From contig NC_092666.1 of the NCBI RefSeq assembly GCF_032118995.1, positions 7,452,501 through 7,516,500 of the forward strand: 64,000 nucleotides of DNA, written 5' to 3'. Under the pieces are notes generated by a model that worked only from the letters and a program-made list of their open reading frames with translations, searched no databases and was not told where the DNA came from. Made by a program: the position numbers and the translations under genes. Below are positions 43,140 through 53,730 of this stretch, one piece after another. The stretch is from Asterias amurensis (lineage: Eukaryota; Echinodermata; Asteroidea; Forcipulatida; Asteriidae). Position 1 is the first letter of the stretch. The number at the start of each line of letters is the position of its first letter.

Positions 43140-46100
43140 GCAGAGGTTACTTTGTATTGGGATTAGTGTTGTGGGTCATTTAAACATGGTTTTATTAGGC
43201 TACTCTGATGTGGGGGGGGGATGTGTCTGGCAGGCCTAATGCAGCAGAAAACTTGTCTGGTGGTTGATACTTATTGTATGATGAATAGTGTTATTGGTCA
43301 TTTCAACTTGGTTGGAGGTACTTTCTCAGATGGCAAACCCAAGGAGAGGGGATAGAGGGTGTCTGGCAGGCAAAAAAGAGCAGACAACTTGTCTGGCTGT
43401 TGATCTTTTCTTTGAAATAGAGTTACTGGTCATATTCAACTTGGTTTCAAGTGGTTACTCCAATGTTGGGTGAGGGGGGGGGGGGGGTGTCTGCATTGTC
43501 TGGTGGCTGATACTATGTATTCGGTATATTTTTTTGGTAATTTCAACATGATTTCAGGTGGTTACTCTGACGGGGAGGGGGGGTTGTCTGGTGGGTCTAA
43601 TGCAGCAAAACTTTTGTCTGGCGGCTCATACATGTACGTTGTTTAGGAAATAGTGTTTTTGATCATTTCAACATTGTTTCATCGGGTGGTTCCTCCGATG
43701 TTGGGGGGGGGGGTGTATGGCAGCCTAAAGCGGCAGACAGTTTGTATGGCGGTTAATGCTTGTATGGAGAAAAGTGTTATTACTAATTTCAACTTGGTTT
43801 TGACCAAGAGAGGGGAAGGGGGTGGTGTTCTAAGATGGTAAACCCAGGGAGGGGGGGGTGGGTGTCTGGGCGCAAAATGCAGCAGACAATTTGTCTAGTG
43901 GCTGATACTTTTCATTGGCAATGCTGTTATCGTTCATTTGAACTTCGTTTCAGGTGGTACTTCGGGGGGTGGGGGGTGCTTTCCATGGCAGGCCTAATGC
44001 AGCAAAGCAGAGTCTACTTTGTATTGGGATTAGAGTTTTGGGTCATTTAAACATAGCTTCATGGGGCTCCTCTGATGTGGGGAGGGGGGAGGTCTGGCTG
44101 GCCTAATGCAGCAGAAAACTTGTCTAGTGGTTGATGCTTGTATGAAGAATAGTGTTATTGGTCATTTTCAACTGCAGGTACTTTCTCAGATGGTAAACCC
44201 AGGGAGAGGGGATATAGGGTGTCTGGCAGGCAAAATGGGGCAGACAATATGTCTGGCTGTTGATCTTTTCATTGGGAATAGTGTTACTGGTCATATTCAA
44301 CTTGGTTTCTAGTGGTTACTCCAATGTTGGGTGGGGGGTGTCTGCATCCTTACACAGCAAAACATTGTGTGGTGGCTGATACTATGTATTCGGTATACTT
44401 TTTTTGGTCATCTTAACATGGTTTCAGGTGGTTACTGTGATGGTTAACCCAGGGGGTGGGGAGGAGGGGGGTGGTTTTCTGGCGGGCCTAATGCAACAAA
44501 ACAGTTGTCCGGCGGCTTATACATTGTTTAGGAAATAGCGTTTTTGGTCATTTCAACATTGTTTCAGGTGGTTCCTCCGAGGGTGGGGGGGGCCTAAAGC
44601 TGCAGACAATTTGTCTGGCAGTTAATGCTTGTACATGTTGTATGGAGAAAAGTGTTATTGGTCAATTCGACTTGGTTTTGACCCAGAGAGGGGGAGGGGG
44701 TGGGTGTCTCTTGAGGCAAAATGCAGCGGACAATTTGTCTAGCAGTTGATGCTTTTCATTGGGATAGTGTTATTGGTCATTTCAACATGGTTTCAGATAG
44801 CTCCTCCGATGTTGGGGGAGGGAGGGGGTGTGTCTGGCGGGCCTAATGCAGAAGACATGTTGTTTGGTTGTTGATACTGGTTGGAAGAGTAGTGTTTTTA
44901 TTGGTCATTTCGACTTGCTGGGAGGTAGTTCCTCAGATGGTAAACCCAGGGAGGGGGCGGAGGAGGTATCTGGGCGCGCAAAATGCAGCAGACAATTTGC
45001 CTCGTGGTTGATACTTTTCATTGGCAATGGTGTTATTGGTCATTTGAACTTGGTTTCAGGTGGTTCCGATGGTGGGGGGGGGGGGGGCGGTGTTGTCCAT
45101 GGCAGGCCTAATGCAGCAAAGCAGAGGATACTTTGTATTGGGATTAGTTTTTTTGGGTCATTTAAACATGGTTTCATAGGGCTCCTCCGATGTGACGGGG
45201 AGGGGTGTGTTTGGCTGGCCTAATGCAGCAGACAATTGATCTGGTGGGTGATACTTGTATGGAGATTAGTGTTGTTGGTCATTTCAACTTGGTTGCAGGT
45301 ATTTTCTCAGATGGTAAACCCAGGGAGAGGGGATAGAGGGTGTCTGGCAGGCAAAATGCAGACAATTTGTCTGGCTGTTGATCTTTTCATTGGGAATAGT
45401 GTTACTGGTCATATTCAGCTTGGTTTCAAGTGGTTACTCCAATGTTGGGTGAGGGGGGTGGGGGGTGTCTGCATTGTCATGATTGTCTGGTGGCTGATAC
45501 TATGTATTCGGTATACTTTTTTTTTGTTTTTTTTTGGGGGGGGGGTGTCTGCATTGTCATGATTGTCTGGTGGCTGATACTATGTATTTAGTATACTTTT
45601 TTTGGTAATTTCAACATGGTTTCAGGTGGTTACTCTGATGCTTAACCCAGGGGGCGGGGAGGGTGTTGTCTGGTGGGCCTAAATGCAGCAAAACATTTGT
45701 CTGGCGGCTCACACGTTGTTTAGGAAATAGTGCTTTTAATCATTTCAGCACTGTTTCATCAGGTGGTTCCTCCGATGTGGGGGGGGGGGGGTGTATGGCA
45801 GCCTGTCTGGTTGTTGATACTTGTTTAAAGAATAGTGTTATTGGTCATTTTCAACTTGGTTGCAATTACTTTCTCAGATAGTAAACCCAGGGAGAGGGGA
45901 TAGAGGGTGTCTGGCGGGCAAAATGCAGCAGACAATTTGTACGGATGTTGATCTTTTTATTGGGAATATTGTTACTGGTCATTTCATTTTGGTTTCAGGT
46001 GGTTCCTCCAATGTGGTCATTTCAACATGGTTTCAGGTGGTTACTCTGATGGTTAACCCATGGCACGGGGGGGGGGGGGGGGGGGGTTGTCTGGCGGGCC

Positions 46101-46290
46101 TAATGCAGCAAAACATTTGTTTGGCGGCTCATACGTCGTATAGGAAATATTGATTTTGGTCATTTCAACATGGTTTGAGGTGGTTCCTCTGATTTTTTTT
46201 TTTGGGGGGGGCGTGTCTGGCGGTTGATACTTAAACGAAGAATATCGTTACTGTTCATTTCGACTTGGTTTTAGGTGGTACCTACAATGT
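43140..46290 (+). repeat. G-rich higher-order satellite
   Basis: Monomers of about 100-130 bp share GGTCATTTCAACWTGGTTT, GGTGGTTCCTCCGATG, a G run and TGTCTGGCGGGCCTAATGCA. Diverged monomer types recur in fixed order: the type starting TACTTTGTATTGGGATTAG appears at 43150, 44018 and 45129, each time followed by types with CTTTCTCAGATGG, GTTGATCTTTTC, CTATGTATTCGGTATA and GTTGTTTAGGAAATAG. This gives higher-order units of about 870 and 1110 bp. G runs reach 20 bases (46067-46086). All plus-strand frames here are repeat products. Confidence 0.92.
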
Positions 46291-46534
46291 TTGATTCAGC
46301 TCATTATATTGCGTCTTTGTTGGGTGTCCATGGCAAACATCCATATCTGACTATGTCAGGTTATCCAGTAAATGTTCTTGTACTCAAATATTGGTACCTT
46401 GTTCGTTTAACCAAAGTGCTCTGGGCTCTGGATGAGACAAGACCAACACAACTTGAAAAAGAGTCAAGGAACGGAACTGTTATGTAGGTTTTTAACAAAC
46501 ACAGATAGAGATGATGAATATTTAACAGCATCAT
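46291..46534. other. Unique sequence between satellite and MITE
   Basis: A plus-strand frame of 70 codons starts in the last satellite monomer (46275) and contains HGKHPYLTMSGYPVNVLVLK. Not recognised. Confidence 0.3.
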
Positions 46535-46839
46535 TTAAAGACAGTGGAAACTATTGGTAGTTGTCAAAGACCAGTCTTCTGTATCTCAACATCTATTATG
46601 CATAAAATAACAAACCTGTGAAAATTTGAGCTCAATTTGTCGTCGAAGTTGCAAGATATGAATGAAATAAAAACACCCTTGGCACACGAAGTTGTGTGCT
46701 TTCAGATGCTAGATTTCGAAACCAAGAGGTCTCGAAATCAAATTCGTGGAAAATTACTTCTCCCCATTACTCAATACCAAGTGAGGTTTTATGCTAAAAA
46801 TGATTTTGAGTAATTATCAATAGTGTCCACTGCCTTTAA
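46535..46839. mobile_element. Family A TTAA foldback element, shortened
   Basis: TTAA plus AGACAGTGGAAACTATTGG at the left, TCAATAGTGTCCACTGCCT plus TTAA at the right. Part of the interior between TTACTTCT and CCCCATTACTC is deleted. Its right TTAA is also the left TTAA of the next element. Confidence 0.8.
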
Positions 46840-46902
46840 AGGCAATGGACACTATTGGTAATTACTCAAAATAATTTTTAGCATGAAACCTCACTTTGTT
46901 AC

Positions 46903-47023
46903 TGTTGAATCTTCTGTTTATTCGTTTCTAAACTACAAATCACAATCCCACCGGCACATGCACACACGACCTTTGACCTAATGGTAATTAGACTAGCGCT
47001 GTTTGTCGCTCGTAAGCACAACA
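46903..47023 (-). repeat. 3' LTR (121 bp)
   Basis: Begins TGTTGAATCTTCTGTTTATT and ends AAGCACAACA on the plus strand. By eye it differs from its partner at 11 of 121 positions, about 9 percent, so the insertion is old. Confidence 0.9.
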
Positions 47024-47361
47024 TCCGTCCCTTTTTAGACAAAATCTCAACTTTTGTAAACAATGGGAAACAACTGGAGATAGCCTAAATTGCTTAACAG
47101 TAGCCTACTTTCTGACTTACTACATGTATGTTTCTGACAAGGCAATTTCTACAACTTGTTTAAAGACTTGATTGGATGCAAATAAAGTTGTTATATCAGT
47201 AACATATGCGTACAATATAAACCACTTTTTTTTTTTAGTTTAAACTTTTAACTTAGCAGTATTGAAAACGGTCGTGCATTAATAAAGACCAACTGCTTTT
47301 TAATACAATGAAAAACTTTTAAACAAACTTTAATAAACAAAGAACAATGCTTTCAATGTTT

Positions 47362-48318
47362 TCAATGTATTCTCATCTTCAAGTTCAAAGTTCTGTCCAG
47401 TTCATTCAGTTTAGAACAAAGTCTTTGTATTTCGGATGCATGCCACACTGTCTTTTGGGTCTGGCAATGGTGGGGAAGATTGTTGGTCCACGACAGGTGG
47501 GGGGTCGCGACTGAATTGGTATCTGCCAAACTCTGAGTCGGGGAAACTAAAATCTGTTCAGGGACAGCACTTCCGTGATCCATTTTGGATGGTTGAATGG
47601 CAGGGTCAGACAGTGGCATATCCGCGTCATGTGCAGTTTGCATAAACTTCTTCACATGGCTAGTGTTTCGCGAATATTGAACACCTTTCAGGGAGGCAAC
47701 TATGACACTATTGCCAGTTTTGCCCACAATTGTGAAGGGTTCAGGGTTGAACGGGGTAGAAAACTTGTTTGTTTTCTCTTGTCTCACAAGGACTTGATCA
47801 CCGACTTCCACCTCAGAGTATCTTGCATTCCGACGAGCGTCCGTGTAAAGCTTGGCTTTTCCTTTGTTTTCGGCATCGTGATCGCGGACTTCCAAGTCAG
47901 AATGATTCTCGGCCTGAAACACTGGTAGTTTTCCGCGCATTTTCCGATTGAACAACAACTCGGCTGGAGTTTTCCTTGTGGCGGGGTGTTCAGTAGCGCG
48001 ATACTTTGTGACATATTTTCGTAGTTCCTTTCGCCAGTTTTGACCTTCGGCCTGTGCGATACGGATTCTTTTCATGATTGAGTCATTTTGGCGTTCCACT
48101 TCGCCATTCGCTTGAGCCCACTTAGCTGTGACCTTGACATGGTCTATACCGTTCTCACAGAACTCGCGAAACTCATGAGAACGGAACCGTGGACCATTGT
48201 CGCATTTCAGTGTCACTGGAAGTTCATGACGGCTGAAGATTTCCTCTAGGGAATCAATGACTTTGTCTGCGGTAGTGGAACTCAGTATCTGGTACTCATA
48301 GTATCGGCTGTAGTTCAA
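47362..48318 (-). pseudogene. Retrotransposon pol: integrase core and C-terminal part
   Basis: 318 codons. The catalytic core keeps the second acidic residue in LKCDNGPRF (about residue 40) and the glutamate in NGEVERQN (about 75). The first catalytic aspartate should lie just upstream, but a frameshift near 48325-48340 separates it from this frame. The C-terminal part has VEVGDQVLVRQ and FTIVGKTGNSVIV, a chromatin-adaptor-like barrel region. The enzyme is inactive as encoded. Confidence 0.9.
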
Positions 48319-48434
48319 TAACTACTAGAACGGAATGTCCTGATGGAAATGGTCCAAGTAAATCAGTTGCTAAGTCCTGCCAAGGACCGTCAGGGAGTGT
48401 GGTTGGTCTCAGTGGCTCAGGGGGTCAGGTCGTG

Positions 48435-49250
48435 CTACAATTTGACATCCATGGCACGATCTGCAGAACTTTGCGGCACCTTTTTCCATTCCTGGCCACC
48501 ATCTTTTGTGCGAAGGTTTTGCTTCGTTCCCACAATACCAAGGTGACCCTCGTGCGCAAGAGCTAAGGCTTGTTGTCTGAGTTTCTGTGGTAAGACGATA
48601 CACGTTCCACGTAATATCAGCTGTCCGATGACACATAGCTCTCCTGCAATCGGCGCATACGCCTTACAGTTTTCAAAGTGGCCGGTTCGAACTGCTTCTC
48701 TTAACTCTGCTAGCTCTTTATCCTCTGCGGATGCGCTTTCAACTTGTTTCGTTGTCATAGCACTGGGTGTGGCAGAGATGGCTACAAAACGCACATAGTC
48801 CTCTGCCCTGTGGTCATGCTTGAATTGAATCTTTTCCTGCGAAAGCCGGGACAAAGCGTCGGCAATGTCATCGCCTCCAGGGGTGTATACAACTCGTGCA
48901 CATGGTTTAGATCGGGGTCCATATATCGCCTCCAATGGTTTGTGATCAGTCAGTAGTTCAAAACTGCGACCATCGATGAATGCGTGAAATCTTTCACAAG
49001 CCCAGACGAGTGATAGGGCTTCTTTCTCTGTTTGCGAATATCTCCTCTCGCAATCTGTCAGACTGCGACTGGCATAGCAGATCGGAACTAAACCGTCGTG
49101 TTGTTCCTGGACTAAAACGGCACCCAGTCCTACTGGACTCGCATCAGCTATCACTTTTGTCGGTGCGTTCTTGTCATAGTACGCGAGCGTGGTTGCGTTT
49201 GTGAGGCTCTCCTTTAGCGAATTGAAGGGCTGTTCGCTCGTGAGATCCAA
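48435..49250 (-). pseudogene. Retrotransposon pol: RNase H and integrase zinc domain
   Basis: The RNase H core shows VIADASPVGLGAVLVQ, YSQTEKEALSLVWACERF and LLTDHKPLEAIYG with the acidic residues present. After SKPCAR the product goes straight to VVYTPGGDDIADALSRL, missing about 13 residues usual between these blocks: an in-frame deletion. Near the end comes HEGHLGIVGTKQNLRTK, the start of the integrase zinc-binding region, after which the frame is shifted. Confidence 0.9.
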
Positions 49251-49369
49251 ATTGAAATGGAATTCCTTTCCTGGTTAGCTTTCGAAGTGGATCTGATACT
49301 GTAGCAAAGTTAGGTATGAATCTGCTACTAAACCCAACGAGGCCAAGAAAGCTTCGAATCTCTGAGACG

Positions 49370-50494
49370 TTACGCTTCTGCTACAGCTCTTATGCGCTCT
49401 TGTGTAGGACCAATGCCTTTCTCTGATAGTAGGATTCCTATGAATACCAACCGACTCATGTTAAACTGGCACTTCTCTTGGTTCAAGGTAAGACCTACCT
49501 TCTCTAATCTGCGTAACACTGCGAATACTCTGTTATTGTATGTCTCCTTGTCAGACGCATGAACGATGATGTCATCTGAGATGTTTTCCACACCTTCAAG
49601 TCCCGCTAGTGTCTTTGCGATCATGTATTGGTATTGCTCACTGGCAGAGCTAACTCCAAAGAGTAGGCGTTTGTATTGGTAGAGACCGCAATGAGTAACA
49701 AAGGTTGTGATCCCTCGCGACTCGTTATCAAGTTCCAACTGGTGATAGCCCCATTTGAGGTCGAGCTTGCTGAAGAACTTTGATCCATTCATTGTCTGCA
49801 ACAGTTCATCTACTGTCAGAATTGGATGACGACCGCGTATTATCGTGTCATTAGCGCGTCTCATGTCGAGGCAGAGTCGTATGTCACCATTCGGTTTTGG
49901 CACGGTGACTACTGGATTGACCCAAGGGGTTGGACCATCCACACGCTCAATGATATCCAGATCCTCCAATTCATGAATCTTTTCCTCCACTCTACTGCGT
50001 AAATTGAATGGAGTGCGTCTTAGTGGTTGTGCTACTGGCTTTACAGAGGGGTCAATGTGAAGCTTCACTTGTTCAGTTTTGAGCTTACCCACACCTTTGA
50101 ACACATCTGGAAATTGCTTATTGAACTGGGTCGAGCCGTTCTTTGTGCGCTCATCAATACTGGCTACCGCTGTGGTGTGTGGAGGACCGTTAGCTGCATC
50201 CACTCCAATTTTGAGTACACCCAACTCCATTGCAGTAACTTTGCCTTTTATGACAATGAATTCAGCTAGTACAGATTTCCTTGATATACTCGCTTCACAG
50301 CTGAGGAGACCTTTCAACGATAGGGCTTGGTCAGCACCGTATGCCCACAATTTCCTGTTTGGTGGGGCGACACGAGATTCACACTTAATTTTGGCATTTT
50401 TCAGTGATTCCCATGTATGTTCATCAATAATGTTGCTCGTGGCCCCAGAATCAATCAACATGTGAAGGTCAATTCCACCAACAGTTACCTTCAT
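49370..50494 (-). pseudogene. Retrotransposon pol: aspartic protease and reverse transcriptase
   Basis: 374 codons. The protease active-site motif IDSGATSNIID lies at residues 14-24. RT follows a linker, with WVNPVVTVPKPNGDIRLCLD, FFSKLDLKWGYHQLELD, and a catalytic SDD near residue 305 (NISDDIIVHA; family form YxDD or xSDD). It ends before the RNase H frame, with a break at 49251-49369. Confidence 0.92.
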
Positions 50495-50572
50495 CTTATT
50501 CGAGTAAGTATTCTCATGAATGAGAAATGCATAGTCATGCGATGGTTCTGAATCAAGATGTTGCTCACCGAT

Positions 50573-51016
50573 TTAGTTGACTGTTGGCTTGGACTTGGTC
50601 TTGCAGACTTTGGCCAAATGATCTCTTCCAGAACATTTTTGGCATGTCTGGCCACTTGCGGGGCACTTGGGGTCTCGACCAAAATGCCCAGTTCGACCAC
50701 ACCTGTAACAAGCACCTTTGGTAGTCATGGTAGTGGTTGCGGATTTCACTGAGTGGTTTTCCTGTCTCTGATATTTGGATTGTTGGGTCCATTTCTTAGG
50801 CTTGCTTGATTTGTCATGAAGCTTTGGTTTCCTGTCAGACACCATGTTGACAGTAGTGTCAGACAGAGAGGTTTTGCTCTTGACAGACAGTGCAGCCATC
50901 TGACTTTCTACCTTTTCACATTTATCAGCTACTTTCATTGCCTTTGCTAAAGTTAGTTCATCCCCTGCTTCCAATAGCTTGCGTCTAACGTAATCAGATT
51001 TGCACTTACTCAGCAC
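50573..51016 (-). pseudogene. Retrotransposon gag, nucleocapsid part
   Basis: Contains two zinc knuckles near residues 103-137: CYRCGRTGHFGRDPKC, then CQKCSGRDHLAKVC (C-X2-C-X4-H-X4-C). The preceding stretch is lysine-rich, as in nucleocapsid proteins. In the element it lies between the capsid part and protease. Confidence 0.88.
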
Positions 51017-51131
51017 AGCATCTCTTATCTGGTTGTCTTTTTCACCTCCAAAATCACAGTCTCTATAAACTAGCCGCTCTCCGAAGTCTGGTTACAAATT
51101 GTTATACCGTTTCCCCTTCCTTCTGGACGAC

Positions 51132-51449
51132 TTAGTGAAAAGTCTGCCGTGCAAATGCTGCATTTTTCTGCGACACGAAGTATTTGTTCAGTGCGGTTTT
51201 GGCAGCTTCAATATCAGTAGTTACGCCCGTGTCCGGTAGTGTCAAGAAAATGTCCTGTACGTCCGGTCCGGTAAGATGGAGCATTAGTGCACGTCGTCGT
51301 TGCTTTACCTTCGGTGCCGTGGTGGACCCAATACTATGGCCTTTGCCGTCTGCATACAGCTCGAACGACATTAGCCACCTTTCCCATCGTGGTCCAAGGG
51401 TTGCTGGCTCCGAAAAACAGTCAAATATGGGGATTAATGTTTTCTCCAT
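51132..51449 (-). pseudogene. Retrotransposon gag, N-terminal part
   Basis: Starts with ATG at 51449 just inside the 5' LTR and contains PRWERWLMSFELYADGKG and TALNKYFVSQKNAAFARQTF, a gag capsid-like pattern of Mag-type elements. The frame stops at 51132. The link to the zinc-knuckle part is broken by stops and shifts between 51016 and 51132. Confidence 0.8.
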
Positions 51450-51477
51450 GATTTTTCCGGATTATCCTTGTCGCCAA

Positions 51478-51598
51478 TGTTGAATCTTCGGTTTATTCGT
51501 ATCTAAACTACAAATCACAATCCTGTCGGCACATGCACACATAACCTTTGACCTAATGGTAATTAGACGAGAGCTGTTAGTCGCTCGTAAACACAACA
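51478..51598 (-). repeat. 5' LTR (121 bp)
   Basis: Begins TGTTGAATCTTCGGTTTATT and ends AAACACAACA on the plus strand, same length as the partner LTR. The adjacent internal sequence on the minus strand, TTGGCGACAAGGA, is the expected place of the primer-binding site. Confidence 0.9.
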
Positions 51599-51612
51599 GT
51601 AACGAGTAATGG

Positions 51613-51835
51613 TCTAGCAGTTAAGAGCGGCAGATTCAAGCTCTGGCGTTAGATCAGTAGAGTGTACGCAGATGTGAGTCCTGGTCGTTACACTTGTGTT
51701 CTTAAGCAAGACACGTAACCATATTGCTTCATAAAAGTTGGGGAGGTAGTGCTTTCTGCTCTTCCAGCCAGGCTTCAGATAGATTATACCCAAGTCTGCA
51801 TCTGTATGGACTGTAAAGGGGGTAATCCTGTAGAA
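51613..51835 (+). mobile_element. tRNA-derived SINE, plus strand
   Basis: Head TCTAGCAGTTAAGAGCGGCA (A box region), later GAGTCCTGGTCGTTACAC (B box region), then CTTGTGTTCTTAAGCAAGAC. The body matches the SINE at 1-222 and 55783-56004 in inverted orientation, but is diverged and 3'-truncated. Confidence 0.65.
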
Positions 51836-52126
51836 AAACAGTTGATTGAAGGCAATAACTTGAAGTGGCCTTCAGGCCATGTGTGTCTGGCGACACAATT
51901 AATGTGTTGACTGACAAGGCTTGATTGTTGTAATTATTAGTAATGATAACTGTTTTCATGTGCTATGATGGGTTTTTCCATGTTACATGTAAATCTTATT
52001 TATTTCAAGTGGCATTCTTGTAACCAGACGCATTTTTAGACAAAACTCACAAATCATTTATGACTTGTAATTGAAGAACACTAAGCAACTCATCCTATCT
52101 TTGTTTTCTTTGTGATCACCCAGTAG
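51836..52126. other. Intron-like sequence upstream of the ERCC6L2-like exon
   Basis: No repeat or gene recognised; ends in a pyrimidine-rich stretch (TTTGTTTTCTTTGTGATC) before CACCCAGTAG, the exon acceptor. Confidence 0.4.
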
Positions 52127-52255
52127 GTTCCTGTAACTATCAACCGATATTTGAGAGATGACCAAAGGGAGGGAGTGAAGTTCTTGTGCCAGCATTATAA
52201 GATGGGCGAGGGTGCTATATTGGGAGATGGCATGGGAATGGGAAAAACAGTTCAG
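52127..52255 (+). CDS. ERCC6L2: ERCC6L2-like SNF2 ATPase exon (Walker A)
   Basis: Exactly 43 codons between acceptor CCCAGTAG and donor CAG|GTACGA. The frame reads [20 protein letters not shown], then [15 protein letters not shown]. This matches the start of the SNF2 helicase domain of ERCC6L2, a DNA double-strand-break repair ATPase; INRYLRDYQREG followed by ILGDDMGLGKT is its hallmark. The Walker A GMGKT is intact, but the usual DDMGLGKT has become DGMGMGKT. Start and end are both phase 0. The upstream candidate exon 42880-43092 fits in phase across a ~9-kb intron holding the satellite and Ty3 element. Confidence 0.85.
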
Positions 52256-52311
52256 GTACGACTAATTACTTGTTATGAGTGTTAGGGCATCAAGCAGGAA
52301 TATTATCTGCT

Positions 52312-52848
52312 TTAAAGACAGTGGACGCTATTGGTAATTGTCAAGGAACAGTCTTCGCACTTGGTGTATGTAAACATATGCATAAAATAACAGACATGTG
52401 AAAACTAGAGCTCAATTGGTCGTCGAAGTTGCAAGATATGAATGAAATAAAAAACACCCTTGTCACACGAAGTTGTGTGCTTTCAGATGCTTGATTTCGA
52501 GACCTCAAATAATAAATCTGAGGTCTTGAAATAAAATTCGTGGAAATTACTTCTTTCTCGTAAACTACGTCACTTCAAAGGGAGCTGTTTCTCGCAATGT
52601 TTTATATTATATAACACCCAAGCAGATTCTTGCCATTTGATTGCAGGATTGTCCGTCACGTGTTAGCAAATAATCTGAGGTCTTGAAATCAGATTCATGG
52701 AAAACTACTTTTTACTCGAAAACTATGTCACTTCAGAGGGAGCTGTTTCTCACAATGTTTTCACAATGTTCTTTATTATCGAACTCTCCCCATTACTCGT
52801 CACCAAGTAAGGTGTTATGCTAATTACTTTTTTGAGTCATTACCAATA
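52312..52848. mobile_element. Family A element with internal duplication
   Basis: TTAAAGACAGTGGACGC at the left, CCAATAGTGAGCATATG (decayed) at the right. The part from AATCTGAGGTCTTGAAAT to GGGAGCTGTTTCTC occurs twice, separated by about 60 bp of other sequence containing CACGTGTTAGC. Lies in the intron between the two ERCC6L2-like exons. Confidence 0.75.
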
Positions 52849-53062
52849 GTGAGCATATGAACTTCTCTTTACAAGGATTTCACTTACTTATTTTTCTGCT
52901 CTCATATTTTTCTTGTTAAGTACCAACACCCACCACATTGATAGGTGCCCAGTCCTGCTGTGATTTATTTCGTTATTCATTTTTATTTCAACATGTCTTG
53001 TAATGTTTTGTATTCAGGGGGTGTTGCTAATTTATCATCCGTCTTCTTATCTGTATCTCCAG

Positions 53063-53148
53063 GTCCTTGCCTTTTTTATTAAACTGTGCTTGGAAAGACT
53101 GGTACCAGGGAAGACTGCCCAATACGCTTGCCAGAGTTTTTAAAGAAG
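53063..53148 (+). pseudogene. ERCC6L2: ERCC6L2-like next exon, frameshifted
   Basis: Acceptor TATCTCCAG and donor GAAG|GTATTG. In phase from the preceding exon it reads VLAFF, which fits the VISFL of the family, but then hits TAA. In another register it reads TVLGKTGTRED and LPEFLKK, matching the conserved GTRED...PEFL stretch. About two extra bases near 53077-53082 (TTTTTTATTAA) separate the registers. Either the gene is a pseudogene here or the assembly has an indel. No further exons of the helicase are seen before the duplicated segment begins at 55783. Confidence 0.75.
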
Positions 53149-53730
53149 GTATTGTTTTCAAACGAATCCATACAATTCATATAATTCATTCGGATTACAA
53201 CAATAGCTGATGGTACTGTACTTGTTTGTAGATTACAACAATAGCTGATGGTACTGTACTTGTTTGTAACAATAGAGAAAAACAAAATAAATACAGACAA
53301 AATAACAGTTTGTGAAGATTGGTATAAAAACCTTGTTGGTCTTTGACATTGTAAGGTTGATTTTTGGGGGTTATAATTGTGCAGTATTTCTATCTTACGT
53401 GACATTTTGGTTTATCTTATTTCATTTTTTTTCTCATGTTGTGTGTGTGTTTTTTCGGCATGTTCTTACTGTATTTTTAACCAAATAACTTTAATCAGTC
53501 AATCAATCAATCAATCAATCAGTCAATTACTCAACTAATGCTAGTTGTTTATTATACAGAGTGCGATCCACTGTATAACCAGCCGTTGATTTCACCAAAC
53601 TCTTTCTAACTTAGGATATAATCTAATGGCTTAGGACGAGTTAAGTTCCGTAACCATACTAGTTAAGACACATTGAACCCTTCCTTAAGTTGGGATGAGT
53701 AACTTGTCCTTACTCTAGATCGGGATTAAT
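53149..53730. repeat. Intron or flank with a 41-bp tandem pair and AATC microsatellite
   Basis: GATTACAACAATAGCTGATG plus GTACTGTACTTGTTTGTA is present twice at about 53193-53270. A TCAATCAATCAATCAATC microsatellite lies at 53496-53530. No exon recognised. Confidence 0.6.

Larger units (their letters stand above)
46903..51598 (-). mobile_element. Ty3/gypsy LTR retrotransposon (Mag/SURL-like), degraded
   Basis: 4696 bp, with 121-bp LTRs at both ends, TG...CA termini and flanking GTTAC/GTAAC (a 5-bp target duplication with one mismatch). On the minus strand the order is 5' LTR, primer-binding region starting TTGGCGACAAGGA, gag, protease, RT, RNase H, integrase, a purine tract AAAAAGGGACGGA and the 3' LTR. 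The frame is broken several times. The HEGHLGIVGTKQNLR block of the integrase zinc domain is typical of the Mag lineage, which includes sea urchin SURL elements. Integration was into a family A MITE. Confidence 0.93.
46836..51612. mobile_element. Family A element interrupted by the Ty3 element and cut by a SINE
   Basis: The left part is 46836-46902 (TTAA, AGGCAATGGACACTATTGG ... CCTCACTTTG). The right part resumes at 51599 with GTAACGAGTAATGG, which directly follows CTTTG in other family A copies. It ends where the SINE begins at about 51613. The order of insertion is therefore MITE first, then LTR element and SINE. Confidence 0.75.

Noticed and set aside
43012-46487. Many plus-strand frames of 60-131 codons, glycine-rich
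   Set aside because: They are read through G-rich satellite monomers; the frames change between equivalent monomers, so no selection for coding is visible.
47436-50752. Plus-strand frames opposite the retroelement
   Set aside because: They are antisense shadows of the minus-strand gag-pol pieces, which have clear domains.
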